In this document: in pieces, positions 22,403 through 33,200 of the stretch | Numbering within the stretch: position 1 is the first letter of the stretch | Layout: every line of letters begins with the position of its first letter | From: Setomelanomma holmii | Lineage: Eukaryota > Ascomycota > Dothideomycetes > Pleosporales > Phaeosphaeriaceae | DNA length: 38,943 bases | Reading direction: 5' to 3' | Assembly (NCBI GenBank): GCA_010015745.1 | Contig: ML978345.1 | Coordinates: forward strand, 1-38,943 | Program-made: the position numbers and the translations under genes | Notes under the pieces: model-generated | What the model was told of the DNA's origin: nothing | The model's database searches: none | The model's input: the letters and a program-made list of their open reading frames with translations, nothing else

Positions 22403-23018
22403 TTTGAACTCAGTATAGGGTAGATGTAGAAGTCAAGGCGAGTTTTACACAACTATGAAGTATGTAGGAGGACAGAGACGGAGTCGGATTGTAGAGGAGA
22501 GCCGAGATGACGGATACAAATGTCTTTTAGTCCCTAGCTGGAATGGAGAGGTCTAAGAGTCCTCGTTTATGAATGTAAGTTGTTCAAGCGTAGCAGATGG
22601 AACAAGATGACTTGTGCCTGTTTGGACGAGGATGGGACACGCTGAGAATGGTGCAGGTGTCACTGAGCAACAGGCGCAAAACCGCAAAACGTCAGAAGCA
22701 TAGGCCACAGTTGCACCGCATATACAGTCGATCCAGTCAGTAGGTGTCCGTCCATACCATGCTGGCAGGAAGCAATTCTCGCGCTCTGTATCGTGTGCAA
22801 AATCGTCCTGATAGAGCATGTCGTGGCGTAGACAGTCCGCGGAAGTGAGCGTGTGGGGGGGGGGGGGGGGGGGGGGGCGCTAGGCCCCATGCTTCTTAGC
22901 GGGATCTACGTCATCCTTGTTATGATCTGATGCTGTCACAAGCTTGAAATGCAGCGCGCTCCACCTTCCAACACCTCAAGCACAGCTGCTGCCGAGAAAT
23001 GAAAGGCAGCTAGCAGCC
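22403..23018. other. Intergenic with long poly-G tract
   Basis: This stretch lies between divergent starts (minus at 22402, plus at 23019) and holds both promoters. Short minus-strand open frames (76-88 codons) cross the region, one running through the G tract, and are not accepted as genes. Confidence 0.5.
22855..22877 (+). repeat. Homopolymer: 23 consecutive G
   Basis: An uninterrupted run of 23 G bases on the plus strand (C on minus), about 140 bp upstream of the phosphatase start. Such a run can form a G-quadruplex and is prone to slippage. The exact length may be a sequencing artefact. Confidence 0.95.
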
Positions 23019-24977
23019 ATGGCATCCACGAGCGACATCCTCACGCTTGTCAGCTCCCTTGCGCTCCGCCTCAGCGTGTGGATCTTCTTGCGATGGGTAA
23101 GCTTACAATAATGTCAGCGTGTACTTGCAGCTAATGATGGTGCCACCAGATACCTACCACTGTCAGTACCTTTACCACGGCTCCGCGCCCGGTCAATACT
23201 GTTCCTCTAACGAGAACTGTAGATCGTCCCAACGCTTGCGACTGCACTCACAGCCATCTACATTCCTTCCTTCTTCACGAGCTTCCAAGACACGGCACAG
23301 TACAAGATCATATCCGATGAGCTGGACATCATCGTCAAGGACACAATCGCAAGCGGCGATGACTCCAGCGAGGAGGTGCAACTCATCGACGGAGCCGACG
23401 ACGGCCCACTCGAAGAGCTGGACGTGCAGGAAACGATTCAGTATGAGGAGAGGGAACCCAAGATACTAAGGACACTGCTCACGGGCCTGCCGAGTCCTTC
23501 GTCTGCGCTATGGAGCTGGATCACGTTTGGCATCAACATGGCCCTGATCGCGATGGCGCTGGACGTGGTTTATCGTGCACCGCTGCTACACCAGTGTCAT
23601 GACGCGTCGTTCGGACGCGTCGGTTATGTGTCAGATCATGGCGCAAACATCCTGATTCGCGAGCCGTATGCATTCGATGTCAAGGTGCTGTATCGGTCCA
23701 TAGACGAGCCGAATCGCTCTTGGATGCACAAGGCACACCTCGCGAGCCAGCCCAACTACTGGCTGACCAACGAGACCGACTTCACCACGGTGATGAGCCT
23801 CGACCACCTGCGACCGGATACGCCGTACGAGTATGTCATCGAGACGTCGAGCGGTAACAAGACGGGAACGTTCACAACCGCTCCTCGTCCGGGTCGCGTC
23901 TCGCTCCTGAAGGACAGCAAGTACACGTTTGTGCACTCCAGCTGCATCAAGCCGCGTGTTCCATACAACCCTTTCCAGCACCCCCTGGAGTTTCCAGGCA
24001 TGAAGCATCTGGCGCGCTGGCTTCCAGAGCTCCGCCCGTACTTCATGCTCTTCCTCGGTGACTTTATCTATGTCGACGTTCCACATCGGCAGGGCAAGGA
24101 TCTCGAGACGTACAGACGCGAATATAGACAAGTCTACTCCTCGCCATCATGGCCTGCAGTTAGCGATAATCTCCCATGGATTCACGTCATTGACGATCAC
24201 GAGATACACAACGACTGGAATGGTAACATGACCGGTGTTGCTGTTCCAGCATACGATGCCTTTACCCTCTACAACGCGGCCGCGAATCCTCCGCCACATC
24301 GCAAAGGCCACACGTACTTCTCCTTCACACAAGGCCCTGCCGAGTTCTTCCTCCTCGACACTCGCCGGTACCGCAGCCCCGAGAACAAAGACCCCAGCGA
24401 CACCGCCAAGACCATGCTCGGCCAGCAACAGCTCGACGACCTCCTTGCCTGGATCCACAAAGTGCCCCACAACGGCGTGAACTGGAAGTTCATTGTGACT
24501 GGCATCCCCTTCACCAAAAACTGGCAATTCGGCTCCGAAGACACCTGGGGCGGCTACCTCTACGAGCGCCGCAAAATCCTCGAAGCAGCATGGGACCTCT
24601 CCTCCACCGCCGGCGTCGGCGTCGTCATTCTCTCGGGCGACCGCCATGAATTCGCCGCAACCTCCTTTCCACCGCCCGCAGGCTCAAAGTGGCCCGTCAG
24701 CGCAACCGTGCATGAATTCAGCACTTCCCCGCTATCCATGTTTTACCTGCCGTTCCGCACGTACAAGGAGATTGACGACGAGGACGTGTGTATCAAGTAC
24801 CTGCCTGATGGGAATAGCAAGTTTGGCGCGGTGGAAATTACGAATCCAGTGCATGGGGAGCAGAGTTTGTTGAATTATAGGTTGTTTGTGGATGGCGTGG
24901 AGAGCTGGAGTCATGTCATTAGTACGCCGCCGAGTAGGGATGGAAGTCATAGGGCAAAGGATGCGGTTTGGGGGTAG
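23019..24977 (+). CDS. PhoD-like metallophosphatase, membrane-anchored
   Basis: Alkaline phosphatase D-family hydrolase of phosphoesters. The model is exon 1 23019-23096, a putative 12-nt exon 23150-23161 (IPTT) and exon 3 23223-24977, giving 614 residues. The small exon is supported only by phase and GT..AG ends (gtaagc..cag, gtcagt..tag). Two hydrophobic segments are likely membrane helices: one across the first exons (WIFLRW..ATALTAIYIPSFF) and one around WITFGINMALIAMALDVVY. An acidic linker (SGDDSSEEVQLIDGADDG) lies between them, and the catalytic domain follows. Metal-site motifs are present: LGDFIYVDVP, IDDHEIHNDWNGN, LDTRRYRSPENKD, WKFIVTGIPF and ILSGDRHEF. It closely resembles conserved fungal PhoD-like proteins and looks intact. 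Confidence 0.88.
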
Positions 24978-25128
24978 GGGGTGTGAGGGGGAGGAGGGCG
25001 GTGACGGACGTTTATGGGTATACCAGGATGGGATGGGAATGTACGGATATGGATAGCAAGTTACTCAGCGAACATCGAATTTGACGGTAATTCTGATCTG
25101 CTTGTGGGTATATCAGGCGACTAGTTTT

Positions 25129-26652
25129 TTACTTCTTCCCCCACTTCTTCCTCGCCTTCTCTTCGTCTTCCCCTGTCCATTCGCGTGGCAGAACAGCAAA
25201 CACGAGATAACTCGTATGCGTCTTGAGTTCCGGTTCCGTGCGATGCACCAATCTGCCCTCCTTGTACAGCGTCCTGCTTTCCAATTCCTTCTTCACTTTC
25301 TCCAACCTATCCTGCTTACCGGGCGGCACACCATCTACCTTGTCCTTCTTCTTCCCATTCCCAATTTCACCAACGTTCTCACCACGTTTCCTTGCCTCAG
25401 CCCTTTTCATAACCTCCTCCTGCTTCTCCTTCTGCAAGCTATGAAACACCGCCGCACGCCCTTCTACATCCCGAAGTCGCTGCACGGCTTCCTGGACGGT
25501 AGCCGCGCTCGCGTTCCCGCCCCGCACGCCTTCTTCGGAGAGCCCGACGCGCTCGCGACGCACGTCGAGTCGTTTCGCGGCGATCTCCACCATGTCTATT
25601 TCGACCCAGCCGAGGGTGCGGAGCGTGGAGACGGTTTTGGTGACTTGTTCGATGCACGGGGAGAAGGTGCAGATGCGGATTGGTTTGAGGGGGTTGAGCG
25701 GGGAGCGGAAGGGTTGTGAGGGGGTAGGGTCGGATGTTGCTGCAGGATTCGGAGTGGAGGGGTCTGTAGAGACGGATTGTAGGGCGGCAGAGGTAAGAGG
25801 TGAACGTGTGAGATGCGGAAGTGCTTGCCATGGCGCGGGGAGGTCTAGGAATATGGCATCTGCATCTGGGCCGGTGGAGTCGTCGAGGCAGAAGCCGTCG
25901 GCATAGACATCGCGGTGTGTGATTGTGACGAGGGGATCGAGACCGTGGGCTTTGATCTCGACCTGGAGTTGGCGGGCGCGAGGTTCGTGGTATTCGAAGC
26001 TGTAGACTGCGCCGTGTCGCTGGCTTCGTTTCCGCTTCTTCGTCACGCCGACTGCTTCTTCAGGTGTGTCGTCGGTGCCGTTGAATGTGTCCTCTTGTCC
26101 TGGGTAGCCCTTGTAAACTGCTCGGACCGAGGCGTGCGTGAAGCTGCCACTTCCCGCGCCCGCCTCAATCATGTGATCGCCCGGTCTTACTCGCAATCTC
26201 TGTAGTATATAGCTGTAGTCTGGAGTGTAAACGACTTGTGTTCGGTGCGGTAGTGAGAGCGTCCATGTCTCTGGTGTTGGTGGTACAAGATGCGCAAATC
26301 CGCTGCTTGCCGTCGCTGCCTTCACGAGATCTCTCTTTGCTTCTTTTGCGTCGGGCTTCTGTGCATCTTCGCCTTCGTCATTGCCATCTCGCTTCCTCTT
26401 TTTCGACTTCCCGCGCGATCCAGTGTCAACGACCGAGGCGAGGATTTGCGTGCCCCACGGCTGACCAACAAGGGTACTGTGCGGGAAAGAACCGAATCGA
26501 GTGTTTTCGACTTTTCCTTCTGCGTAGTCAGATTCGGCGTGGGGCGAGAGAATTGCTGGAATAAGTTGGTCGCGGCGCAATTGTAGGATTCCGAGGTTGT
26601 TGGCTGACGCGTGAGTCCCCGGATCGAGAAATGGCGAAGGTGTGAATGCCAT
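25129..26652 (-). CDS. TRM61: tRNA (adenine(58)-N1)-methyltransferase catalytic subunit
   Basis: Nuclear S-adenosylmethionine-dependent enzyme that methylates A58 in the T-loop of tRNAs as a complex with TRM6. Single exon, 507 residues. Although the frame is open back to 26835, the first ATG is at 26652. Early landmarks are GILQLRRDQLIPAIL and the family block NTRFGSFPHSTLVGQPWGTQI. A basic linker (SKKRKRDGNDEGED) follows. Motif I (MIEAGAGSGSFTH, about residues 161-173) binds the cofactor. The acidic motif appears as YSFEYHEPRA and the catalytic loop as DAIFLDLPAPWQALPHL. The end of the fold shows ICTFSPCIEQVTKTVSTLRTLGW. Compared with yeast Trm61 (about 380 residues) it carries extra low-complexity insertions, which is common in filamentous fungi. 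It is divergent from cysteinyl-tRNA synthetase. Confidence 0.92.
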   Translation of the reverse strand: MAFTPSPFLDPGTHASANNLGILQLRRDQLIPAILSPHAESDYAEGKVENTRFGSFPHSTLVGQPWGTQILASVVDTGSRGKSKKRKRDGNDEGEDAQKPDAKEAKRDLVKAATASSGFAHLVPPTPETWTLSLPHRTQVVYTPDYSYILQRLRVRPGDHMIEAGAGSGSFTHASVRAVYKGYPGQEDTFNGTDDTPEEAVGVTKKRKRSQRHGAVYSFEYHEPRARQLQVEIKAHGLDPLVTITHRDVYADGFCLDDSTGPDADAIFLDLPAPWQALPHLTRSPLTSAALQSVSTDPSTPNPAATSDPTPSQPFRSPLNPLKPIRICTFSPCIEQVTKTVSTLRTLGWVEIDMVEIAAKRLDVRRERVGLSEEGVRGGNASAATVQEAVQRLRDVEGRAAVFHSLQKEKQEEVMKRAEARKRGENVGEIGNGKKKDKVDGVPPGKQDRLEKVKKELESRTLYKEGRLVHRTEPELKTHTSYLVFAVLPREWTGEDEEKARKKWGKK

Positions 26653-26946
26653 TTGATTGTGTGAGGAAGGCACAACGCACTCGTCAATTGCACGCTGGAT
26701 CACTGACGATTGTGGAGTTGTGAAGACTGACTTCAACTCGAAGAATAATTTCGGCGGGGAGCTTTCGAGCTTGTCATTGGCGGGGAAGTGCCAAGATTCT
26801 GCCGACCGGGGGGCTTCGAAGACGTGACACGACAACCACGTGCACTTTATACTGACTCACCGTAAGCGCAACCTGTCCTTCACATCGCCCTCGACTCATT
26901 CCCTTCCAGTCACTCCTTCCGAGTCAGTCGCCGTGCCCACACCTTG
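26653..26946. promoter_or_regulatory. Divergent promoter region (TRM61 / cysteinyl-tRNA synthetase)
   Basis: Only 294 bp separate the first ATG of TRM61 (minus) from the first ATG of the synthetase (plus), so the two tRNA-function genes share a compact promoter region. No specific element was identified. Confidence 0.6.
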
Positions 26947-29519
26947 ATGGTATTAGGTTTCTACTCTTCGTCTTGCCGGGCCCTTTTCAGAAGTATCCCA
27001 CCATCACATCGGCGGCACAATTACATCGCACGACCACTTCACCAGATCTGGAAAGCCGGAATGGCGACACCAGCACGTATGCAGCCGCCATGGAAGGAGC
27101 CCAAGTCGAAAGAAGCAGCCAAATTAAAAGTGTGGAACTCTCTGACACGATCGAAAAATGAATTTGTCCCGATAGACCCAGAAGGCAAAGTGGTCAAATG
27201 GTATAGCTGCGGACCCACTGTCTACGACGATGCGCATCTTGGGCATGCACGGAACTACGTGACAATCGATATCTTGCGACGAGTCTTGGCGGGCTACTTT
27301 GGCTACAATCTCCGCTTCGTTCAGAATATCACAGATGTAGACGACAAAATCATCCTACGAGGACGACAACAGTATTTACTCGCAGGCTTCAAGGCGAAGA
27401 ACCTGACAGTGACGGATGAGCTGATCAACACTACCATCAAGGCCTTTGACGTGTATGTGAAGAAGAACCTTCCGCTGCTGAGCGCAGATGTGAACATTGG
27501 CACTTTCAACCAGGAATCAGCCCAAAAATACGCAAACGTCATTCAGGGCAAGTCCGTTGACGGTGTTGGTCCAGCCGGCGACAAGGAAGCCAAAATCAAG
27601 ATGCATCTCAAGACCGCCGGCACAGCAGCAACAGCGCTACTCGCACCGTCAAAATCATTGCCAGAAGATGTCAAGCTTTTCTATGCCGGAGCTGAAGATG
27701 TCTTGCTACCATACCTGGACTCGCTAAATGGCACTTCGATAGACGCCAGCGATCATACCATCTTCACCAGACTCACCCAAAAGTACGAGGCGCGCTTCAA
27801 TGAGGATATGCAAAGTTTGAATGTCCTGGATCCGGACGTCGTGACCCGAGTGACCGAGTATGGAGACCAGATTGTGACTTTCGTGCAGAAGATCGTCGAT
27901 AATGGTTTTGCATATAGCACTTCTGACGGCTCAGTATACTTCGATATCGACGCATTCGAGAAGGTGTCTGGCAACCACTATGCACGACTGGAACCCTGGA
28001 ACCGCGGCGACAAGGGCTTGCAGGCAGATGGTGAAGGCGCATTATCACAACAGAAGACCTCCGAGAAGCGGAGTGATGCCGACTTTGCCTTGTGGAAATC
28101 AAGTAAACCTGGCGAGCCAGCGTGGAAGTCTCCATGGGGTCCTGGACGACCGGGTTGGCATATCGAGTGCTCAGTCATGGCTAGTGATGTGCTAGGAGAG
28201 CAGATGGACATTCATTCTGGTGGCATCGATCTCTGCTTCCCACATCATGACAAGTGAGTTTGTCCAACTCTTCTATGATTTTTCATGCTTACATTATATA
28301 CAGCGAACTCGCACAGTCAGAAGCACATTGGTCGCAGAAGGAGGGTGGTCATCAATGGGTCAATTACTTCCTGCACATGGGCCATCTTTCAATTTCTGGC
28401 AGCAAGATGTCAAAGAGTCTGAAGAACTTCACCACCATTCGAGAGGCAATCGGGCGAGGTGACTGGAATGCGCGAAGTCTGCGCATCATCTTCCTCCTTG
28501 GAGGCTGGCATGATGGTATCGAGATCACGGACGACATGCGCAAAGGTGGTTCATCATGGGAGAGCTACTTGACAAATTTCTTCTATAAGGTCCGGGACCT
28601 CGAGGTGCATCCAAACATCAGCTCGACGGGAGCAGAGGATGAGAAAGTGCGGCAGTCCTTTGAGGCTGCAAAGGAGAAGGTGCATAACGCTCTTGCTGAT
28701 TCGTTTGACACTCCTTCGGCGATGCGCGCGATCTCGGGTTTGATCACAGACTACAACTCCGCAGATAAGGCTGGCTTGTCAGATGGTGTTTCCTTTGATG
28801 TTGCGCGGTACATCACTCGTATGGTCCGCATATTCGGCTTGGACGGATTAGCGGACCCATACGACGGTGGCATTGGCTGGGCAGGCATCGACATCCCTTC
28901 CGTCGCGAAAGAGTTTGTGTATGCCGTGTCACGCGAGCGCGATGAAGTACGCCAACACGCAATCGCTGGTGATCTGTCAGGAGCTGCCTTGGAGGACATC
29001 ATCGCACAACATAAGCTTGCTCAAATACAAGAAGCAAGCGCAGTCCCGTACGCAGAGGTGCTATCGACCTTCCAAGAGAACCTCCGCGACTTAGCAGAGA
29101 AGCAGGCACCAGCGAAAGACTTCCTCGACCTCTGTGATCAGCTCCGAGACACACATCTCTGGAGTCTAGGCATCTATCTCGAGGATCGTGACAATGCACC
29201 TGCAATGGTTCGACCTGTCGATGCTGAGTTGCAAGCAGCCCGTGACCAGAAAGAGGCTATTGCGCGGCAGAAGGCAGAAGCGAAGATTAAGCGTGAACGC
29301 GAAGAGGCTGAGAAGAAGGCCAAGCTAGCTAAGCAGGCGAAGATAAATCCGTTGGAAATGTTCAAGACCGACGAGTATAGTGCTTGGGATGCGGACGGTT
29401 TGCCAACGAAGGACAAGGATGGGCAAGATGTTGCGAAGGGCAAGTCGAAGAAGTTGAGGAAGGAGTGGGAGAAGCAGAAGAAGCTGTTTGAGGAGCATGC
29501 GCGGGGTGCTGCTTCATGA
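26947..29519 (+). CDS. Cysteinyl-tRNA synthetase, probable cytosolic and mitochondrial forms
   Basis: Class I aminoacyl-tRNA synthetase that charges tRNA-Cys. Two exons, 26947-28253 and 28304-29519, flank a 50-nt intron (gtgagt..cag, phase 2). The protein has 840 residues from the first ATG or 802 from the ATG at 27061. Catalytic landmarks are WYSCGPTVYDDAHLGHARN (HIGH-like), ITDVDDKII, WHIECSVMASDVLG, GGIDLCFPHHDNE and SKMSKSLKNF (KMSKS). Zinc ligands are apparent in SCGP, ECS and PHHDNE. The segment between the two starts (VLGFYSSSCRALFRS..HRRHNYIARP) has Arg and hydroxyl residues but no acidic residue, as in import presequences. The first ATG has T at -3 (weak context); the second has G at -3 and +4 (strong). 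The C-terminus is Lys/Glu-rich and helical, with an EEAEKKAKLAKQ block. Confidence 0.93.
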
Positions 29520-30281
29520 CCTAAAACTCTGTTCATATGAAGTCCTGACTAGATTCTGATCATGAAATCAGGTCAGAGTCAGATGCTTACGCTCGGAATG
29601 CTGAACATTGTTTTCCTCTTCGTCAACATCACCAAGGTGCAGCGTGCAGCAGTGTTGGTATTGAGTGCATACCGCACGGACCATGTTCGACCTCGTCGCG
29701 CTTTCAGCGGCCACGACAACTCCTCGCGTCGTTTCTTCACGCTGGCGATCACCATGCATCTTCACGTCACGATCAAGTAAAAATTGACCGCTCACCTACT
29801 GAAGCCATCATCATAGTGACATGGCTGACGAACCAATCGTGAAAGTGCATTCGGCCCCCAAAAGATGGCTTTCGCTAGCTCGCCTTAGCCTTGTGCCTAC
29901 ACGCACTCTAGACTCAGCCTCTCGCCTCTACGCACGTGCAGACATGCAGCTTCCCCTCATTGATCAGCCGTCAGGCTGTGCATCTTCTCAGCCTGTATCA
30001 TTGCGCGCCTCAACACGCACCCGTTGTGCTTCGACAAGCACGCTCCTACGGCATATCGCAGCTGATCATGACCTGAGAGCGAAGAATCATGTGGGTACAT
30101 CCTAATTCATGAATATTCCATTCTCACAGGAGATGGTAGACCGTTTTGTGACATTCGGACTCTTGCTAGCTTCTGCCGATAGAGGTAGCCTGACGAGATT
30201 TTATCCTCTTTCATGACCAACCACAATAGACTCGCCTCGCCCTTTCGATTTCGACCAGGCCGTTGACCTTTCCTCGTCTTC
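29520..30281. other. Intergenic, upstream of HeLo-like/kinase gene
   Basis: Between two plus-strand genes. A 94-codon open frame from ATG 29821 (MADEPIVKVHSAPK..) ends at 30105, but it shows no recognisable similarity and is not accepted. The region should contain the promoter of the following gene. Confidence 0.5.
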
Positions 30282-33200
30282 ATGGCCGATCCAGTCAGTA
30301 TCGCTGGCCTCTCTCTGCAAGTCATTCAGATCCTTGCTCCGGTGGTCCTCGCACTTAGCAAGGCTTATCGCGATGGCAAAACAGTCCACTAGACCTTGCA
30401 AGACCTACATTCGGACCTCGATGCCATATACGAGTTGTGCGATAACATCAATCGGCTCTTCAGTGTTCCGACTTTCGTGGATGCAGTACAAGGCGTGCAG
30501 AATGATACTAATGTTACGCTACTGGGAAGCCTCCAAAGGGCACTTGAAGGCTGCTCAAGGGAGGCGCAACGATTTCTCGATGTACTGATGAGGCTGGGTC
30601 TACGGACTCGAGATAACCGCGCAAAACAAGCCTATCTTCAATGGCGTCTTGACCGGCGTATGGATGATATCGACCGACTCAAACGAAACTTCCAAGACCA
30701 CAAAAGTTCGATCCAGCTAGCGTTCCAATTGTTAACAACGTAAGTCATGCCCAAAGCCATCCACGACACTTTGACCTGACTGCTGGAGAACAGTTGTAAC
30801 CAGATGCAAATAGCTGATCGTGACGCTCGACATGTCGATGAGCTGAAGGTTCAGATCGGCGAATTGCAGGTTGCGATCGAACACATCTCATCACAGATCA
30901 GCGCTCGTCAAGATGCTCCGTGCGACGAGGAGCAAACACAACTCCTGGATGATATGAAGAAAATGCAAAGGACATCGCTAGTGTTGCAACGACGTGCAAC
31001 GCTCCGCCTGGAACACCTCACCACGATTGCAGAAACGCAAAACATGGATGGCATAGCGTCTGCCCTTGACCAGAAACATAACATTTCAGATTTGATTTCA
31101 TCTCCAAGTATCTTCGACGACGTTGGAAACAGGAGTCGTCTGACTATGGGTAACTTGCTTGCGAGCCCGGGGAAAGGCAGGATCGAGAGTGTTTACCCCA
31201 CTGGTAGGAGCAGTCCAGTAGCACTAATGTCACTGTCTAAGTCTCCGAGTCTCAAAGACCATCAGATCCAAGATGATCTTTCTGCACACGAATTTGAGGA
31301 ATCAATCTCCAGCTTGTTGTCCACTGCAGCTATTGAGGGTATGGGAGTGCGAAGGCCCTTCTCGGACGACTTCGTGGTACACGTTTCAGACCTTCTTGCC
31401 GCCGTCGGAAAACACAGGTGGGCTGAAAGACCACGGACTTACCTGGTACTTCGTCTCATCAACGAGGTCAAAATCATGGATTATCTCGTCCTGGATGGAT
31501 ACAAAGACATCGACTTTCCATACACTGACGCAACTACTCCGGAACGTATTCAATCTATCGGGGCACAGCGAGACTTCTTAGGAGCTCAACGCTACGTGCT
31601 GAGCGAACGAACAGCGGACCTCGTACGGGGCGGCCGTCACCGGCACCTAGGTAAAAGCGTTTCTCATACCTCAAGTCTGGTTCTGACGGCTAGCAGAGAA
31701 GAGTGCCGACACAGTGTTCATCAGTCGCGGAAAGCTGGGCTCGGGAGGCTTTAGTATTGTTGACAAAGTCCAGCTACGGAGCCGGCTGACCCTTGAAGAG
31801 TACGCTGTAAGTGACCGCAGCTCTCTCACACGACAAGCGCTCATTATGACCAGCGAAAAAGAATAGACCGCAATGGCGCATTTGCAAAGAATCGCAAGGC
31901 GCTAGCCTCATTCGAGAACGAAGTTCATAATCTAAAGCGATTGTCACATGAGCATCTAGTCAAATTCGTTGGGTAAGAGAGAGCTCTGGACTACAAGGGA
32001 TTGAAACTAAGTACAATCATGATAGCTCTTACACCGACAAGCGATTTATCGGCATAATCATGAAACCTGTCGCTGACATGGATTTACATCGTTATCTGTC
32101 ACAGCGAGATTGGACTACAGCCACATTAGCAACGTTGCGCTCATGGATTGGTTGCCTTTGCTCGGCTTTGGCCTATCTTCATCAGAACCAATGCAGACAC
32201 AAAGATCTGAAGCCCCAAAATATCTTAATTGGTCAGTGTGCAAATTCTTCGCAGTGGACAAGTCGTTGCTAATGGATGCATTTGCTTCAGATGGTGCCAA
32301 CGTTCTCCTAGCCGACTTCGGTACCGCACTGGACTGGACCGAGGCTGAAAGTGATGTGACTGTTGGTCCTCCGGAAGCATATACACGACTATATATTGCT
32401 CCTGAGGTAATTACCCACCTTGTTTTGTTTGGATATGGCTTTAACATGTGCCAGGTCGCATTGCAGCAGCCTCGTGGTACTCCATCGGACATATGGTCAT
32501 TGGGCTGCGTCTTTCTCGAGATTGCAGTGAGTAAAGGATCATAGGTGCCTGACAAGTCTATAGCTGATCTTCTCAGACCGTTCTCTCGGGCAAACCTCTT
32601 GGCACCAAGGTCGAATACTTCCAGTCCCTTGGGACGTCGACTGCCGCGTATTGGCACAACCATAATGCCATAGGTCAATGGCTGAACACTGTCTGGACTG
32701 AAACACAGCAATCAGAGGAACCGATAGTAAAGTGGATAACTGATATGACAGCACTCGACTCGAGCACTAGGCCTACTGCCGATGAACTGGTCGACCAAGT
32801 CTCGAAAGCGCAGCGTGAAGAGACACGCTACGTTCGGTCATGTTGTTTTGACGATTTTCATTCCGATACTACATCATGGCAAGGCTCAAGTCCCGACGAC
32901 GAGATCTTTGAGACCGCCTATCCTGTCGGCGATTCGACGACCATGTCCTCGGTAGAAACGCCGAAAGTGCTACCACGCTTCGAGGAACCCTTTCCTTCAT
33001 CGACTTCAACAAAGGAGGCTTTACCACTCCGACCCAGCCCAGGATCTATGCACGCAGCAGAGGTTAAGACTATCCAGGCTCCCCTCAAGGCAAACGACGA
33101 AAAGCGACAAGGCGAGCTTGAATCGTCGAACAATTCTAGCCTTGGCGCAGTTGTACTAATTGAGAAAGACTCGAGTTCGAAGCCATTGTCAGGTGTCGCA

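Noticed and set aside
22553..22890. Minus-strand open frames across the poly-G tract
   Set aside because: Low complexity (poly-Pro from the G run) and no recognised domain.
26653..26835. N-terminal extension of TRM61 upstream of 26652
   Set aside because: The frame is open, but there is no ATG in it; the first codon that could serve is TTG, and the family alignment begins after 26652.
29821..30105. 94-codon open frame with ATG in a fair context, upstream of the kinase gene
   Set aside because: No similarity or domain recognised and Ser/Arg/Leu-rich low-complexity content; it could be upstream transcript sequence.
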